Of a stretch of DNA of 13,842 nt, positions 1-6,959 are shown one piece after another (the stretch's first letter is position 1; each line of letters begins with the position of its first letter). The stretch is from positions 1-13,842 of the forward strand of contig JAFTBL010000066.1 of NCBI GenBank assembly GCA_017455225.1. Reading direction: 5' to 3'. The stretch is from Oscillospiraceae bacterium (GTDB lineage: Bacteria > Bacillota_A > Clostridia > Oscillospirales > Oscillospiraceae). Both the position numbers and the translations under genes were made by a program. Below the pieces are notes generated by a model. That model worked only from the letters and a program-made list of their open reading frames with translations, did no database searches and had not been told where the DNA came from.

Positions 1-633
1 GGGAGGGATACAATAGGTAAATCCCTTGCCGATCATGAAATCCCGGGCGTAAGCAGTCATGGCGCTGTGGAGCCGGGCGATGTCGCCCATGAGATAGTAA
101 AACCCGTTGCCGGATACCCGGCCGGCGGCGTCCAGGTCGATGCCGTCAAAGCGCTCCATGATGTCGGTGTGGTAGGGGATCTCAAAGTTGGGGACTTTGG
201 GCTCGCCGAAGCGCTGGACCTCCACGTTGCAGCTGTCGTCCGGGCCGATGGGCACGCTGGGGTCGATCATCTGGGGGATCACCAACATGATCTTGTTCAG
301 CTGCTCGCTCACCTCGGTCAGCCGTCCGTCCAGCCGGGCCAATTCCTCGGCGTTGGCCCGCACGGCGTCGTTGTTGGCGGCGATCTGCGCCTCCAGCTCG
401 GCCTTGCGAGCGGGATCCTCGCACTTTTTCAGCTGGCCGAACAGGGGGCCGTTGGCCTTGCTCAGCTTGTTGCGCTCTGCCTTCAGCTCGTCGCTCCGGG
501 CCATCACGTCCCGGCGCTCGGCGTCCAGCGCCACCGCCTCATCCACCAGCGGCAGTTTGGCGTTTTGAAATTTTTTCCGGATATTTTCCTTGACAAGCTC
601 CGGGTTTTCCCGCAAAAAACGAATATCAAGCAT
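1..633 (-). CDS. serS: Seryl-tRNA synthetase, N-terminal part (cut by window edge)
   Basis: Charges tRNA-Ser with serine in the cytoplasm. The visible 211 codons begin MLDIRFLRENPELVKENIRK, the typical SerRS opening. A long charged helical region follows (about residues 25-105, rich in Glu, Lys, Arg and Leu), matching the coiled-coil arm that grips the long variable arm of tRNA-Ser. After it come IPQMIDPSVPIGPDD and the beginning of the class II catalytic core, ending ...GFTYCIPP at the window edge, near motif 1. Roughly half of a normal ~425-residue protein is present; the active-site motifs 2 and 3 lie outside. The start at 633 is chosen from the conserved N-terminus and an AAGGAGAG ribosome binding site just upstream. 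It follows parB by 36 bases on the same strand with no terminator or T-box leader between, so it is probably co-transcribed with parAB. A serS next to parB is familiar in Clostridia. Identification is very secure. Confidence 0.95.
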   Translation of the reverse strand, partial: MLDIRFLRENPELVKENIRKKFQNAKLPLVDEAVALDAERRDVMARSDELKAERNKLSKANGPLFGQLKKCEDPARKAELEAQIAANNDAVRANAEELARLDGRLTEVSEQLNKIMLVIPQMIDPSVPIGPDDSCNVEVQRFGEPKVPNFEIPYHTDIMERFDGIDLDAAGRVSGNGFYYLMGDIARLHSAMTAYARDFMIGKGFTYCIPP

Positions 634-669
634 GGATTGTATTCTCTCCTTTGAAAGCGCCGCAGGGCG

Positions 670-1536
670 TTAGTTTTTTCGCATGGTATACAGGGCGTCG
701 ATCAGACCGTTCAGATCGTCAGTTCCATAATATTCCAGCTCGATCTTGCCCTTTTTCTTTCCGCCCACGATGCGGCAGCCCCGTCCCAGTCTGCTGCTCA
801 GCTCCTGGGCGGCCGCTTCGGCGTAGTTGACGGTGATGCCGGTGGTGGGTCTTGCCGGCTTTTTCCCGGCGGAGAGCCGTTTCACCAGCAGCTCCGTCTG
901 CCGCACCGACAGGTGATCCCGCTCCACCGCCCGGGCGGCGTCCTCCTGCACGGCGCCCGACAGCATCAGCAGGGCTCTGGCGTGCCCGGCGGACAGCCGG
1001 TTTTCCTCCACCATGGCCTGCACCGTGGGCTGCAGATGCAGCAGCCGCAGGGCGTTGGTCACCGCCGCGCGGGATTTTCCCACCCGCTGGGCGGCCTGCT
1101 CCTGGGTCAGACCGAAGCGATCGGTCAGCGCCTGGTAGCCTCTGGCCTCCTCCAGCGGGTTCAGATCCTCCCGCTGCAGATTTTCGATCATGGCCAGCTC
1201 CATGGCCTTCTGGTCGTCCGCCTCAATAACGATAGCGGGTACCCGGGAAAGACCTGCCAGCTTGGCGGCGCGCCACCGGCGCTCGCCGGCGATGATCTGG
1301 TAGTAGCCGGATTGCAGGCGCCGCACGGTCAGCGGCTGCAGAATGCCGTGCTGGCGGATGGACTCCGCCAGATCCTCCAGCGCCTCCGGATCAAAGGTCT
1401 TGCGGGGTTGCGAGGAGCTGTTTTCGATCTGGGAGATGGGCAGCTCCAGCCGCTCCTTTTCCTCCTGCGTGTCCATGAAGTCGTTGCCCAGCAGGGCACC
1501 CAGCCCCTTGCCGAGCCCCTTGGCGGGATTTGCCAT
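670..1536 (-). CDS. parB: Chromosome-partitioning protein ParB (Spo0J family)
   Basis: CTP-dependent DNA clamp that loads at parS and organises the origin for segregation with ParA and condensin. The protein is 288 residues, normal for the family. Residues 4-16 (PAKGLGKGLGALL) form the conserved basic tail that contacts ParA. The ParB/Srx domain spans about 30-125 and carries the CTP-binding GERRWRA box (84-90) and ENLQRE (118-123). A helix-turn-helix (about 142-168, LTQEQAAQRVGKSRAAVTNA) reads parS. Residues about 235-288 fit the C-terminal dimerisation domain. The start has AAAAGGAG upstream, located inside the end of parA; the two genes are separated by only 6 bases. Two perfect parS sites lie upstream of the operon at 2410 and 2454, which supports Spo0J/ParB rather than Noc, whose known binding site has a different sequence. 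Sure of family and role. Confidence 0.97.
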   Translation of the reverse strand: MANPAKGLGKGLGALLGNDFMDTQEEKERLELPISQIENSSSQPRKTFDPEALEDLAESIRQHGILQPLTVRRLQSGYYQIIAGERRWRAAKLAGLSRVPAIVIEADDQKAMELAMIENLQREDLNPLEEARGYQALTDRFGLTQEQAAQRVGKSRAAVTNALRLLHLQPTVQAMVEENRLSAGHARALLMLSGAVQEDAARAVERDHLSVRQTELLVKRLSAGKKPARPTTGITVNYAEAAAQELSSRLGRGCRIVGGKKKGKIELEYYGTDDLNGLIDALYTMRKN

Positions 1537-1542
1537 CGCAGA

Positions 1543-2307
1543 TCACTCCTTTTCGGACGTTTTCTTAAGAAATTCAGCCGCCAGCGCGGTATAAGCCTCC
1601 GCGCCCCGGCAGGTGCGGTCGTAGGCGGTGATGGGCTTGCCGTGGCTGGGCGCCTCGCTCAGCCGCACGTTCCGGGGCACCACCGTGGCGTAGACCTTGC
1701 CGGGGAAGAAGCGCTTGACCTCCTGCGCCACCTGAATGGCCAGGTTGGTGCGCCCGTCAAACATGGTCAGCAGCACGCCTTCCACGTGGAGGGAGGGGTT
1801 CATGCTCCGGCGCACCACCCGCACCGTGTTCATCAGGTCGCTCAGCCCCTCCAGCGCGTAGTATTCGCCCTGCAGCGGCACCAGCAGAGAATCCGCGGCG
1901 CACAGGGCGTTCAGCGTCAAAAGCTCCAGCGAGGGAGGGCAGTCGATGAAAATAAAATCGTAGTCCCGTCGCACCTGCTCCAAGGCGGTTTTCAGCAAAA
2001 ACTGACGGTTTTCCATGCCGATCATCTCGATCCCGGCGCCCGCCAGCGACTTGTTGGAGGGCAGCACGTCGCCGTAATGTGTCGAAACGATGGCGGCGCG
2101 CACATCCTTGCCGTTGATGATCACGTCGTAAACGCCGCCGGAGGTGGTCTTGTCCACCCCCATGCCGGAGGTGGCGTTGGCCTGCGGGTCGAAATCGCAC
2201 AGCAGCACCCGCTTGCCGGATTGCACCAGCGCGGCGGTCAGATTGACGCAGGTGGTGGTTTTTCCCACGCCGCCCTTTTGGTTGACGATGGCGATGATCT
2301 TTGCCAC
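1543..2307 (-). CDS. parA: ParA/Soj chromosome-partitioning ATPase (GTG start)
   Basis: Deviant Walker ATPase that binds nucleoid DNA as an ATP dimer and drives origin segregation with ParB; in Bacillus the homologue Soj also controls DnaA. With the start at the GTG at 2307 the protein is 254 residues, the usual Soj length, and begins MAKIIAIVNQKGGVGKTTT. Visible motifs are deviant Walker A KGGVGKTT (residues 11-18, signature lysine K11, catalytic lysine K16), DFDPQ (38-42, with D40), and Walker B FIFIDCPPS (118-126). RTNLAIQV near residue 186 lies in the region carrying DNA-binding arginines in relatives. The reading frame is open up to an ATG at 2373, but the promoter -10 box (2346-2351) falls inside that extension, so the longer form is unlikely. 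A GAAGGGGG ribosome binding site lies 10 bases before the GTG. The gene is first in a parA-parB-serS operon. Confidence 0.96.
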   Translation of the reverse strand: MAKIIAIVNQKGGVGKTTTCVNLTAALVQSGKRVLLCDFDPQANATSGMGVDKTTSGGVYDVIINGKDVRAAIVSTHYGDVLPSNKSLAGAGIEMIGMENRQFLLKTALEQVRRDYDFIFIDCPPSLELLTLNALCAADSLLVPLQGEYYALEGLSDLMNTVRVVRRSMNPSLHVEGVLLTMFDGRTNLAIQVAQEVKRFFPGKVYATVVPRNVRLSEAPSHGKPITAYDRTCRGAEAYTALAAEFLKKTSEKE

Positions 2308-2317
2308 AGACGGTGCG

Positions 2318-2325
2318 CCCCCTTC
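2318..2325 (-). promoter_or_regulatory. Ribosome binding site deciding the parA GTG start
   Basis: On the minus strand the sequence GAAGGGGG sits 10 bases before the GTG at 2307. It is the only good Shine-Dalgarno match near the conserved N-terminus of ParA and lies downstream of the inferred transcription start, so it fixes the start codon. Confidence 0.65.
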
Positions 2326-2345
2326 ATGTCCGTTCTTATTGATAT

Positions 2346-2373
2346 AGTATAACACAAAACCGCTGTGTTTCAA
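2346..2373 (-). promoter_or_regulatory. Sigma-A promoter of parA-parB-serS
   Basis: On the minus strand the -35 box TTGAAA (2368-2373) and the -10 box TATACT (2346-2351) are separated by 16 bp, and a TG dinucleotide one base before the -10 makes it an extended -10. Transcription should start near 2339, giving a leader of about 30 bases before the parA GTG. The nearest parS (2410-2425) ends 36 bp upstream of the -35 box, close enough for ParB bound there, or spreading from it, to affect this promoter. That regulatory effect is inference. Confidence 0.75.
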
Positions 2374-2409
2374 TAGAAATCTGTTGAGAAATTAATTTTT
2401 GCAAAGCAA

Positions 2410-2425
2410 TGTTTCACGTGAAACA
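2410..2425. promoter_or_regulatory. parS site 1 (ParB/Spo0J binding centromere)
   Basis: The sequence TGTTTCACGTGAAACA is a perfect 16-bp palindrome identical to the consensus bacterial parS site. The palindrome extends one base on each side (2409-2426) and no further. It lies between the parA promoter and the end of the upstream operon, 44 bp centre-to-centre from a second parS. ParB encoded at 670-1536 is the expected ligand. Confidence 0.97.
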
Positions 2426-2436
2426 TCTATCAGCGC

Positions 2437-2479
2437 AAAAAACGCCCCGGCAATGTTTCACGTGAAACATTGCCGGGGC
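2437..2479 (-). terminator. Intrinsic terminator of the dut-mre-amylase operon, containing parS
   Basis: On the minus strand, 6 bases after the amylase stop codon (2486-2488), the transcript runs into a perfect 36-base palindrome (2479 down to 2444) whose outer arms are GCCCCGGCA and TGCCGGGGC. It is followed at once by G and six T (2443-2437). The hairpin stem would be about 16 bp with a tiny loop at the CACGTG centre. On the opposite strand there is no T run after the palindrome, so termination should act only on transcripts coming from the amylase side. It protects the parA promoter and parS 1 from readthrough. Confidence 0.85.
2454..2469. promoter_or_regulatory. parS site 2 (inside a terminator hairpin)
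   Basis: This is a second exact copy of TGTTTCACGTGAAACA. Unlike site 1, its symmetry continues outward through CAA/TTG and then a GC-rich arm on each side, giving a perfect 36-bp palindrome (2444-2479). The site therefore forms the central part of what looks like a Rho-independent terminator for the amylase gene on the minus strand. Confidence 0.97.
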
Positions 2480-2485
2480 AGAGGG

Positions 2486-4357
2486 TCACGCCAGAAGCAG
2501 GGCGGACAGGGGCGGCAGAGATACGTGCAGCAGCCCGCCGCTGACGAAAAACTGCTGGCGGCGCAGGAGGTCCGTGGCCATGTCGCCCTCCCACGGCAGC
2601 GTCAGCTCCAGCGGAGCATCGGAGGCGTTCAGCGCCGTCAGCGTGCGCTCCTCCTCCGCCCGGCGGCAAAACACCAGTCCGCCGCCTTCGGCGTAGAGAT
2701 AGGTAATATCGCCCCGGCGCAGAGAGGGGCGGGTGCTCCGCAGCTGCCCCAGCAGGCGGAAATAGCGGAGGAAGGAGCTGTCCTCCCGTCCCCAGGGGTA
2801 GGTGCCCCGGTTGAGAGGATCTTCAAAGCCTTCCATGCCCGCCTCGTCGCCGTAATAGAGGCAGGGCGAGCCGGGGAAGGTGTACAGCAGCAGCGCGCCC
2901 AGCCGCAGCCGGGCGGCGCCCAAAATTCGCTCGGCGGGATGAAGGCGGTAGGCGGCACGGCCGGCCTTGGTGTCCGGCATGGCGCCCTGCGCCAGCCCCA
3001 GCAGCGTCAGGATCCGGGGCGTATCGTGGGTGGAGAGGAAGTTCAGCGCGGAATAGAAGGCTGCGGGGGGATAGTTCTCCCGCAGGGTCTCCATGGCCTC
3101 CTTGAAATCGGCGGCGCTGCCGCCGGTAAGGTACTGCAGCGCGGCGGTGCGGAAGGGGTAGTTCATCAGGCCGTTGGTCTCGCCGCCCAGCAGATACCGG
3201 CGGCGCCGGGAGTAGGCGATCTTGTTGCTGCCGTCTTCCCAGACCTCGCCCAACAGAAAGCTGTCCGGCTTCTCTTCTGTCATCACCCGGCGGATATCGG
3301 CGATGAACCCGTCGGGCAGCTCGTCCGCCACGTCCAGCCGCCATGCATCGGCGCCGCAGCGCAGCCACCGGCGTACCACGCTGTTCTCCCCGGTGACGAT
3401 GAACTCCCGGTAGCCGGGATCGTTCTCGTTGGCGGCCGGCATGGTCTGGATGCCCCACCAGCTTTCGTAGTCATCGGGCCAACGGCGGAAATTGTACCAG
3501 CTGTAATAGGGGGACAGGGGGCTTTGAGCGGCGCCCAGCTGGGGATAATAGCCGTCGGCGTTGAAATAGCGACTGGTGGAGCCGGTGTGGTTGAACACGC
3601 CGTCCAGCATCACGTGGATGCCTCGTTTGGCCGCCTCAGCGCACAGGACGCGCAGATCCGCCTCGGTGCCCAGCATGGGGTCGATGGCGGTATAGTCGGC
3701 GGTGTTGTAGCGGTGGTTGCTCTGGGACTCGAAAATGGGGCACAGGTACAGCGTGGTCACCGACAGACTTTGCAGATAGTCCAGCTTGGAGGTGATCCCG
3801 GCCAGAGAGCCGCCGAAAAAGTCACTGCAGGTGATCTTTCCCTGCGCATCGGGCAGATAGTCCGGCACGTCGTCCCAGTTCTGATGTACGGTGCGCTGCC
3901 CCACCATGCCGGTGGGATCGGGCACGGAAAGGCGGCAGAAACGATCTGGAAAAATTTGGTAAGTCAAGCCCTCGCCAAACCAACGGGGCGTGGGAAAAGT
4001 GCCGTCGTACACGGTGAGCTGCCAGCGCTGGAGCGCGCCCTCGGCACAATAGCCGCCCCGGCCGAAGAACACGCAGGAGCCGTCGCGCCGGGTGAAGCGA
4101 AAGGCGTACCACAAAAGATCCGGCGCGTCCGGCGCGGTGTAGACGCCGGTGAACAGGTCGCCCGCGCCGCCCACGGCGGGCAGAGGCACCTCGTCCGCGG
4201 CGGCGGCGAACTCCCGCTGCACCAGCAGCGCACAGGCGCAGAACCCCTCGCCGGACAGGGGGCGGAGGGTAAAGGAAACAGCGCCGCCGCAGGGGACGGC
4301 GCCGAAGGGGGACTTATAGCGTTCATCGCGGGGATCGAAAACAAAACGGTCGGACAT
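2486..4357 (-). CDS. GH13 alpha-amylase family glycoside hydrolase (neopullulanase/maltogenic amylase type)
   Basis: Hydrolyses alpha-glucosidic bonds of starch-, glycogen- or maltodextrin-type substrates. The 623-residue protein has an N-terminal beta-rich domain (about 1-125, position of the CBM34-type domain in neopullulanases), then a (beta/alpha)8 barrel beginning at GLTYQIFPDRF (130-140). All GH13 regions are present: region I DGVFNH (252-257), region II WRLDVADE with nucleophile D342, region III LLGEVWED with acid/base E371, and region IV FLSTHDT with D445. SPCLYYGDEAGMEG (497-510) and a C-terminal beta domain follow. There is no signal peptide, so it probably acts in the cytoplasm on internal glycogen or imported maltodextrins. 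The start has GAGG 7 bases upstream. It follows the PBP2 gene by 33 bases on the same strand and is the last gene before a terminator, so it appears to be co-transcribed with the cell-wall genes. The exact bond specificity cannot be read from sequence. Confidence 0.93.
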   Translation of the reverse strand: MSDRFVFDPRDERYKSPFGAVPCGGAVSFTLRPLSGEGFCACALLVQREFAAAADEVPLPAVGGAGDLFTGVYTAPDAPDLLWYAFRFTRRDGSCVFFGRGGYCAEGALQRWQLTVYDGTFPTPRWFGEGLTYQIFPDRFCRLSVPDPTGMVGQRTVHQNWDDVPDYLPDAQGKITCSDFFGGSLAGITSKLDYLQSLSVTTLYLCPIFESQSNHRYNTADYTAIDPMLGTEADLRVLCAEAAKRGIHVMLDGVFNHTGSTSRYFNADGYYPQLGAAQSPLSPYYSWYNFRRWPDDYESWWGIQTMPAANENDPGYREFIVTGENSVVRRWLRCGADAWRLDVADELPDGFIADIRRVMTEEKPDSFLLGEVWEDGSNKIAYSRRRRYLLGGETNGLMNYPFRTAALQYLTGGSAADFKEAMETLRENYPPAAFYSALNFLSTHDTPRILTLLGLAQGAMPDTKAGRAAYRLHPAERILGAARLRLGALLLYTFPGSPCLYYGDEAGMEGFEDPLNRGTYPWGREDSSFLRYFRLLGQLRSTRPSLRRGDITYLYAEGGGLVFCRRAEEERTLTALNASDAPLELTLPWEGDMATDLLRRQQFFVSGGLLHVSLPPLSALLLA

Positions 4358-4390
4358 ACAGAAACCTCGTGAGAAAAGAATGAGGGGAGA

Positions 4391-6403
4391 TCACTTGAGA
4401 AGAACGTTTTCGCCGGTGGCGTCGCCGGCGGGGACAGGGGTAAAATAGGCGTTGATGATGGACACGGCAGTGCCGGCCAGCGCGGCGCCTGCGCCGCCCT
4501 TTTCGATGACTACTGCCACGGCGATCTCCGGGTTTTCATAGGGGGCGAAGGCCACGAAAACGCCGTTGTTGAGCTCGGTGCCCACCTGCGCCGTGCCGGT
4601 TTTGGCGCCGGCGGAGACGATGCAGTCGCTGAACTGGGAGGACACGCCGCCGAAGGTGGTGAGATCGTGCATGCCGGAGAGCACCGCCTCCAGCGTGCTG
4701 TCGCTGATGGGGATCACGTTGCGGGGCGGCCGGTCATACTCGTAGACCGGAGAGCTGCTGTCGGTGCTGTACACGGATTTGAGAAGGTGAGCGTCGTAGT
4801 GCTTGCCGCCGGAGACCAGCGTGGCCACGTAATTGGCCAGCTGCAGAGGGGTGAACAGGTTGTAGCTCTGCCCGATGGCGGCGGTGATGACCTGCCCCTC
4901 CGACCACTCCAGACCGTGGGAGAGAGCGTATTCCTCGGAGGCCAGCGCACCGGCGCTGTCACCGATCTCGATGCCGGTGTGCTGACCCAGTCCGAACTGG
5001 GCGGCGTAGCTGTCCAGCGTTTCGATGCCGGTGAGACGGCCCACCTCGTAGAAGAAATAGTTGCAGGACTCGGTGATGGCGCGGGTGACGTTCAGAGAGC
5101 CGTGGGTACCGCCGCCGCCCTGATAGATCCAGCACATGGGCTGGGGATATTCATAATAGGTGTAGATCCCCCGGTCGCGGATGGTGGTGGAGGGGGTGAT
5201 GACGCCGCTTTCCAGCGCCGCCACTGCCGTGCAGGGCTTGAAGGTGGAGCCGGGGGCATAGAGTCCGTCCACGGCACGGTTGAACATGGGGGCGCGGGGA
5301 TCGGCCAGCAGCTGATCGTAGATCTGGTCGAAGTGTGCCAGGTCGTAGGTGGGATAGGAGGCCAGTGCCAGCACCTCGCCGGAGCCTACCTTGACCACGG
5401 CGGCGGCGCCGCCGCGGGGCACCTGATCCTTGGAGATCATCTCCTCGATGGTGGCGGCCAGCGCCGATTCGGCGGAGTGCTGAAGATCCACGTCCAGCGT
5501 CAGGGACACGGTGCTGCCGGGCTTGGGATCCCGGGTGTAGAGCTCGCCGGTGATCCGGCCGGTGGCGGCGTCGGTGGTGATGAGGCGGGTGCCGTTGACG
5601 CCGTGGAGGTAGGACTCAAACGCTTCCTCCACACCGCCGGTGCCCACCAGCGCGTCCATGGAATAGCCCAGCTCCCGGTATTTGTCCCAGTCCTCGGCGT
5701 AGATGCGGGAAACGCGGCCCAGAATATGGGCGGCGCAGGAGGTGAAATAGACCCGCGCCGAAGCGGTGCCGGTCCGGGCGCCGGCAAAATGCCCGTCCAC
5801 GATGCGGCTGATCAGCTCCACCGGCACATCGCGGCAGAGGAGGCAGGGGTCCCGGCGCTCCAGTGCGTAGCGCACGCCCAGCACGCGGCGCACCGCCGTC
5901 CAGTCCGCGGAGGATCCGTCGATCTGATAGAGGGCGCACAGGCGGGTGACCAGCTCCGCCGCAGGCAGGCCCTTCAGCTTATGGGCGGCGAGGAAATCGA
6001 GGAAGTCGTCATCCTCCTGTGCCGAGGCGTCGTATTCAAACGGTATGCCGGCGCTGACGGGGAAATCGTCCTCCCAGGCAAGGCCGTTTTCCTCCAGCAG
6101 GGAGAGAAGGCGGAGGATCGCCTGGTTGCAGGCTGCGTCGTCGCCGCCGAAGGGGTCGGCGGAGAAGGAGAGGGTGTAGGTCAGGCGGTTGCCGATCAGC
6201 AGCCTGCCGTTGCGGTCGGTGATCACGCCACGGGAGGCCACCACCGTTTCCGTGGAGGCGGTGCTGGCGGCGGAGGCCGCCAGATACCGGTCGCCCTCCA
6301 CGATCTGATCGTGGTAGAGCTCAAAAGAAAACAGCACCAGAATAAGGCCGAACAAGCCGACCAGAAGAAACAATTTCGGTTTGAGAGGGTTTTGCTGCTT
6401 CAT
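4391..6403 (-). CDS. mrdA: Penicillin-binding protein 2, elongasome transpeptidase
   Basis: Class B PBP that cross-links new lateral-wall peptidoglycan with RodA and the Mre proteins. It has 670 residues. One membrane helix (about 10-29) is preceded by a short basic cytoplasmic tail. The pedestal region starts at SRGVITDRNGRLL (57-69), a hallmark of PBP2/FtsI. The transpeptidase domain carries STFK (386-389, acylated serine S386), SCN (446-448) and KTGT (601-604). The start has AGGAG 6 bases upstream. The gene begins 20 bases after mreD on the same strand, the usual mreC-mreD-PBP2 order, which supports the elongation rather than the division (FtsI) enzyme. No PASTA repeats are visible, also against a SpoVD/FtsI-type division enzyme. 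The rodA partner is not in the window. The symbol follows E. coli usage. Confidence 0.93.
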   Translation of the reverse strand: MKQQNPLKPKLFLLVGLFGLILVLFSFELYHDQIVEGDRYLAASAASTASTETVVASRGVITDRNGRLLIGNRLTYTLSFSADPFGGDDAACNQAILRLLSLLEENGLAWEDDFPVSAGIPFEYDASAQEDDDFLDFLAAHKLKGLPAAELVTRLCALYQIDGSSADWTAVRRVLGVRYALERRDPCLLCRDVPVELISRIVDGHFAGARTGTASARVYFTSCAAHILGRVSRIYAEDWDKYRELGYSMDALVGTGGVEEAFESYLHGVNGTRLITTDAATGRITGELYTRDPKPGSTVSLTLDVDLQHSAESALAATIEEMISKDQVPRGGAAAVVKVGSGEVLALASYPTYDLAHFDQIYDQLLADPRAPMFNRAVDGLYAPGSTFKPCTAVAALESGVITPSTTIRDRGIYTYYEYPQPMCWIYQGGGGTHGSLNVTRAITESCNYFFYEVGRLTGIETLDSYAAQFGLGQHTGIEIGDSAGALASEEYALSHGLEWSEGQVITAAIGQSYNLFTPLQLANYVATLVSGGKHYDAHLLKSVYSTDSSSPVYEYDRPPRNVIPISDSTLEAVLSGMHDLTTFGGVSSQFSDCIVSAGAKTGTAQVGTELNNGVFVAFAPYENPEIAVAVVIEKGGAGAALAGTAVSIINAYFTPVPAGDATGENVLLK

Positions 6404-6423
6404 AAAAGGCTCCTGAATGAGGT

Positions 6424-6930
6424 CTACTCCGCGGCAAAGCGGCGGTGGATGGGGAGAAAGAGGAAGTACACGGGGATGGACAGCGGCGCCGACAGCAGCA
6501 GCTCACGGGCGGACAGCCACAGGGCGGCCGGCGTGTCGACCCGGCCGCGAAAGGCCAGAAACAGCATGGTGAGCAGGCTGTTGACCGCCAGCGCCGACAC
6601 CGAGACGGCCACGGCGCAGAAAAAGCCGGGCATGATCCACCGGCGGGCGATGACGCCCGACAGCAGCGCCGCGGCGGCAAAGGAGAGAAGATAAAAGCAG
6701 GGGATCACCGACGGCGCCCACAGATCGCACAAAAGGCCGAACACCGCGGCGGCGCACAGGCTCTCCTGCCGATCCTCCCAGGAGGCGGCAACGGCCACCA
6801 GCACCGGCAGCACGAAGGGGTGCACCCCCCACAGAGCCAGCCGATCCAGCAGCAGACGCTGCAGCGCCAGAAAAAGAAGCGACGCCAGCGCGTAAAAAAG
6901 CCAGCGATAAAAGAGACTGCCTTGCTTCAT
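6424..6930 (-). CDS. mreD: Rod-shape protein MreD
   Basis: Small integral membrane protein of the elongasome that bridges MreC and the wall-synthesis enzymes. The 168 residues are very hydrophobic, with about five or six predicted membrane segments (roughly 8-25, 34-50, 58-72, 76-95, 103-126, 142-160) and a short basic tail ending IHRRFAAE. MreD sequences diverge quickly; identification rests on size, topology and position between mreC and the PBP2 gene. The ribosome binding site is GTGAGG, about 9 bases before the ATG. It begins 29 bases after mreC. Confidence 0.88.
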   Translation of the reverse strand: MKQGSLFYRWLFYALASLLFLALQRLLLDRLALWGVHPFVLPVLVAVAASWEDRQESLCAAAVFGLLCDLWAPSVIPCFYLLSFAAAALLSGVIARRWIMPGFFCAVAVSVSALAVNSLLTMLFLAFRGRVDTPAALWLSARELLLSAPLSIPVYFLFLPIHRRFAAE

Positions 6931-6959
6931 GGCAAAACCTCACAGAATGAGAATGGGCG

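Noticed and set aside
2308..2373. Longer ParA starting at the ATG at 2373
   Set aside because: The -10 promoter box lies inside this extension, no ribosome binding site precedes it, and the GTG start gives the normal family length and N-terminus.
2409..2479. A replication origin or DnaA-box cluster near parS
   Set aside because: No DnaA boxes (TTATCCACA-like) or AT-rich unwinding region of the usual kind were seen around it.
2399..4372. Plus-strand 657-codon open frame across the amylase gene
   Set aside because: Its start lies in the parS region and the rest is antisense to a complete GH13 enzyme; composition is typical of a shadow frame.
4667..6694. Plus-strand 675-codon open frame across PBP2 and mreD
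   Set aside because: It is an antisense shadow of genes with complete PBP2 motifs; its translation shows no family features.
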